From Planctomycetales bacterium (lineage in GTDB: Bacteria; Planctomycetota; Planctomycetia; Planctomycetales; Planctomycetaceae): 64,000 bases of DNA. The position numbers and the translations under genes were made by a program. The stretch lies in the NCBI GenBank assembly GCA_028285345.1, contig JANQPT010000017.1, positions 1 through 64,000 of the forward strand. Direction: 5' to 3'. Under the pieces are notes generated by a model. It made no database searches. It had not been told where the DNA came from and saw only the letters and a program-made list of their open reading frames with translations. Shown here one piece after another: positions 61,631 to 64,000 of this stretch; within the stretch, counting starts at the first letter, position 1; each line of letters opens with the position of its first letter.

Positions 61631-64000
61631 TCATTCACCGCCCGCCGTCCCCTCGGCGCGCTGCTTCGCTTCCAATCGCAGCTTTTGAAGCCGTGTGAGC
61701 CGTTTCTCTGGTTTTGGTTTCGGCTCTTCCTTCTTGGCAACCGGTTTCGGCTGCGGCTTCGGCTTGGCGTTGGGTTTGGGCGGCAGCGGCTTATCAATCC
61801 GCAATTCCGTCGCGCCGACGTTGCTATGCACGATCGGCTCGTTGTTTTCGGTAATAATCACCTGGCAAATCACGTTCTTGTGATTGCCGGCCGGGCTGGC
61901 TTTGTCCGACGTGACGGGAAAAGTCACTTCGGCAGTTTCTTTGGTGATGTCCAACTCCGGCGCCGCGACTTTGTGCGGCAGTCCGACGATGCGAATCTTC
62001 GCCGTCCCTTCAAACGGTCGGCTGTGGGTCAACTTGGCGAAGATCTCCGTTTTTTGACCCTGCTCGACGGCGGCGCGCTCCATGGCGACCGTCACGAAAG
62101 GGGCCGCGATTTCGAGCGTCGCCATTTGTGACGCCACCCAGCCCGCCCCGCCGACGTCCGCTGAGCCGAGAGCAAAAATCTTCCATTTCTTGATGTGTGC
62201 GCCGCCGTTGGCATTGAGCGGATACAGGACCTCGTTTTTGCCCTTGGGAATGTTCACCGAACTGCTGGCGCCGACTCCAGGCGGTCGAAACGGCAGTTGC
62301 ACATTGATCTGAGCGTCGAAACCCTCTTTGCGGTGGGCCACAATCTTGAGCTGCATCGAACCGTTGCGGACCAGCGGCACTTTTGGCTCGACAATCTCCA
62401 AGCGAAACGGCAACTCGTCGACGACCGCGACCGCGAGCTGCGTCACGTCCCGCCATGAGTAGAGCGATTGTCCCGGCGCTGCGATCACGAAGTCGGCCCG
62501 GTTATAAAATCCCCCGCTGATCTTTTGGTTCGGGTCTGCATGACGAGCACGAAAGTCCAGCAACTTACCGCCGAGAGGTGCATCCTCCGCGGCTTCAAAC
62601 ACGACCGGCATCACGTTCATATTGCCGGGCATCGGTTCGGCAATCATCGTCAGCCCCGGAGGCAGTTCCCCCGGTTCCAGTACCAAGTCGCCGCCGAAGT
62701 TTGATCGACTGGCGGAGATCAACGTTCCGAACCGATTGCCGCGGGGAACAAAAATCGTCTGCCGGTATTGCGAGTAACGAGCGACTCGGGGAATTCCCAG
62801 CCGCAACGACGGCTTCACCGGCGAGAATTCGAGGCGATACACATAGTCGACGCCACCCTTCCCCAGGTGATCGGTGACCCGAATGATATATTCGCCGTCT
62901 GCCGGAACGCTGAAGCGTAAGTAGCTATCCGGACCCCGCGAGTCGTCATTGCCGGCGATCCCTTTGCCGTCAGCATGATACAGGTTCATAACAGGATCGA
63001 GCGGCGAACGGATGCGGCGGGCAAGACATTCGACTTCGAAGACTTGCCCCTTCTTGGCGGAAAACTTGAAGCAGTCGACGTCGCCCGGTTCGGAAATGAT
63101 ACCGTTGAAAGCCGTCGGCAGCGCCGCCGCTGTCGCCTGATTCAGTGCATTGTTCGGTTCCTGCTCCAGCGAATTGCCATGTTCAAACAACCGAAACGGA
63201 TTCCCCGAGGGTGCGATGGTGTTCTCGGCGGTGGCAAACAGGCTGTAGTCCGGAATGATATCGCCCGGCAGCGGAAACTTGGCGGCGATTTCTCCGCCGG
63301 CGTCTCCTAAGAAACGGACTTCAGTTTCCTCTCCAATTTTTCCGCCGGCCGGATAAACAGCCGTGGGACGCGGGAAGGTCCCGATATGGACGCAATATCG
63401 ACAATTGCCGTTGCCGCCGTAGGCGCTTTCGCGGACCTCGATGATGTATTTTCCATCTTCCGGCGCAATCACCGAGACGGCGGCGTCTTGCTTAACCAGC
63501 GGCGTGTCGTCTTGAGCGGCCAACTCAAATCGTTTGGCGTCCAAAATCGCCAAATAGGGGTCGAACATCGTGTTGCCCAGCCGCATGCCCTCAATCTCCG
63601 CGGCGATTCGCTGCCCTTTCTTGGCTTCGACAACGTAGTAGTCGACATCTTCGTTCTGCACGACGCCGTGTACGGTCACGTTTAGGGCGACCGCTTGCGG
63701 CTGATTGAAATCGCTATTCGGTTCCTTCTCCGCCACAATCGGCAATGCACCAACATAGAACGTGCGATATTCGGAGATGCCGGTCTTTGTGCGAACTTGC
63801 GCGACATGTTCCCCCATTCGGCAGTCCGGCGCGATCTTCACAGTTGCCTTGGCCGCGTTGGCCCCTTCCGGCTCGATCTTGGTGACTTCAAACCCCGGCG
63901 AGTAGAAGAAGATTTCCTCAGCGTCCGCCAATCGCGCGCCGCTGAAGGTCATCACACTCTCCGTCCCCCGCTGCACGCCGCGAGGCATGATGATGCTCAA
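61631..64000 (-). CDS. PPC-domain exported protein (N-terminus outside window)
   Basis: The frame is open to the window edge, so the start and signal peptide are missing; 789+ residues are visible. Two or more bacterial pre-peptidase C-terminal (PPC) domains are present: EKEPNSDFNQPQAVALNVTV with DVDYYVVEAKKGQRIAAEIE, and QEPNNALNQATAAALPTAFN with DVDCFKFSAKKGQVFEVECL. Further beta-sandwich domains follow. The C-terminus is a Pro/Lys repeat tail (KPNAKPKPQPKPVAKKEEPK). Such proteins stand directly upstream of DUF1549/DUF1553 genes in planctomycetes and are likely surface or periplasmic scaffold partners. The DUF1549 gene begins 124 bp downstream. No catalytic domain is visible. Confidence 0.85.
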   Translation of the reverse strand: MSIIMPRGVQRGTESVMTFSGARLADAEEIFFYSPGFEVTKIEPEGANAAKATVKIAPDCRMGEHVAQVRTKTGISEYRTFYVGALPIVAEKEPNSDFNQPQAVALNVTVHGVVQNEDVDYYVVEAKKGQRIAAEIEGMRLGNTMFDPYLAILDAKRFELAAQDDTPLVKQDAAVSVIAPEDGKYIIEVRESAYGGNGNCRYCVHIGTFPRPTAVYPAGGKIGEETEVRFLGDAGGEIAAKFPLPGDIIPDYSLFATAENTIAPSGNPFRLFEHGNSLEQEPNNALNQATAAALPTAFNGIISEPGDVDCFKFSAKKGQVFEVECLARRIRSPLDPVMNLYHADGKGIAGNDDSRGPDSYLRFSVPADGEYIIRVTDHLGKGGVDYVYRLEFSPVKPSLRLGIPRVARYSQYRQTIFVPRGNRFGTLISASRSNFGGDLVLEPGELPPGLTMIAEPMPGNMNVMPVVFEAAEDAPLGGKLLDFRARHADPNQKISGGFYNRADFVIAAPGQSLYSWRDVTQLAVAVVDELPFRLEIVEPKVPLVRNGSMQLKIVAHRKEGFDAQINVQLPFRPPGVGASSSVNIPKGKNEVLYPLNANGGAHIKKWKIFALGSADVGGAGWVASQMATLEIAAPFVTVAMERAAVEQGQKTEIFAKLTHSRPFEGTAKIRIVGLPHKVAAPELDITKETAEVTFPVTSDKASPAGNHKNVICQVIITENNEPIVHSNVGATELRIDKPLPPKPNAKPKPQPKPVAKKEEPKPKPEKRLTRLQKLRLEAKQRAEGTAGGE

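Overview
The window looks like a chromosomal segment of a planctomycete (phylum Planctomycetota, probably order Planctomycetales; genus not determinable by eye). The evidence is a set of hallmark families: three sulfatase genes, two DUF1549/DUF1553 proteins with c-type heme motifs, a PVC-type membrane-bound dehydrogenase with a C-terminal CxxCH, PQQ-like propeller proteins, a Tat-exported Gfo/Idh/MocA oxidoreductase, two PEP-CTERM proteins, a PPC-domain protein and a permuted acyl-carrier-like membrane protein. No rRNA gene, complete tRNA, CRISPR array, prophage or transposase was found.

Layout. 1-1.3 kb: end of an alpha/beta hydrolase and an SDR oxidoreductase. 1.3-5.7 kb: a repeat-rich accessory stretch. 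Two fragments resembling the 3' end of a tRNA/tmRNA, an 81-bp direct repeat and a diverged 85-bp repeat pair separate a PQQ-propeller gene and an SRPBCC + ArsR pair. I rate this the most unusual region. 5.7-15 kb: PEP-CTERM protein, exported thioredoxin-like protein, sulfatase, FabH, NRDE/TANGO2-like protein and a giant cytochrome/LamG/DUF1549-DUF1553 protein. 15-24 kb: BCS1-like AAA ATPase, an unknown membrane protein, a class-A beta-lactamase-like hydrolase, a SET-domain methyltransferase, RsmB and a PVC dehydrogenase. 24-38.5 kb: an atypical orphan RND permease, FkbM methyltransferase, a 595-aa polytopic membrane protein, a PA0069-type radical SAM protein, an RCK protein lacking a K+ filter, and a canonical RND adaptor + permease pair. 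38.5-45.8 kb: a hairpin element, ArsC-like reductase, permuted ACP-like membrane protein, enolase-superfamily enzyme, FtsH, a class III aminotransferase and a second PEP-CTERM protein. 46.6-53.5 kb: OmpA-like lipoprotein, hisH-hisA, a sulfatase and a double-domain sulfatase. 53.6-64 kb (minus strand): a probable transcription unit PPC protein -> DUF1549/DUF1553 -> cytochrome/WD40/coiled-coil protein -> Gfo/Idh -> PQQ propeller.

How the genes fit together: much of the window encodes exported proteins for attacking sulfated or complex polysaccharides (sulfatases, Gfo/Idh, PQQ propellers) and heme-containing surface or periplasmic proteins. These are mixed with dispersed housekeeping genes (ftsH, hisH/hisA, rsmB, fabH), as is usual in planctomycete genomes. 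Two palindromic, MITE-like elements (28733-28876 and 38525-38710) sit between genes. All functional calls rest on motif recognition from the translated sequence; no database search was run.
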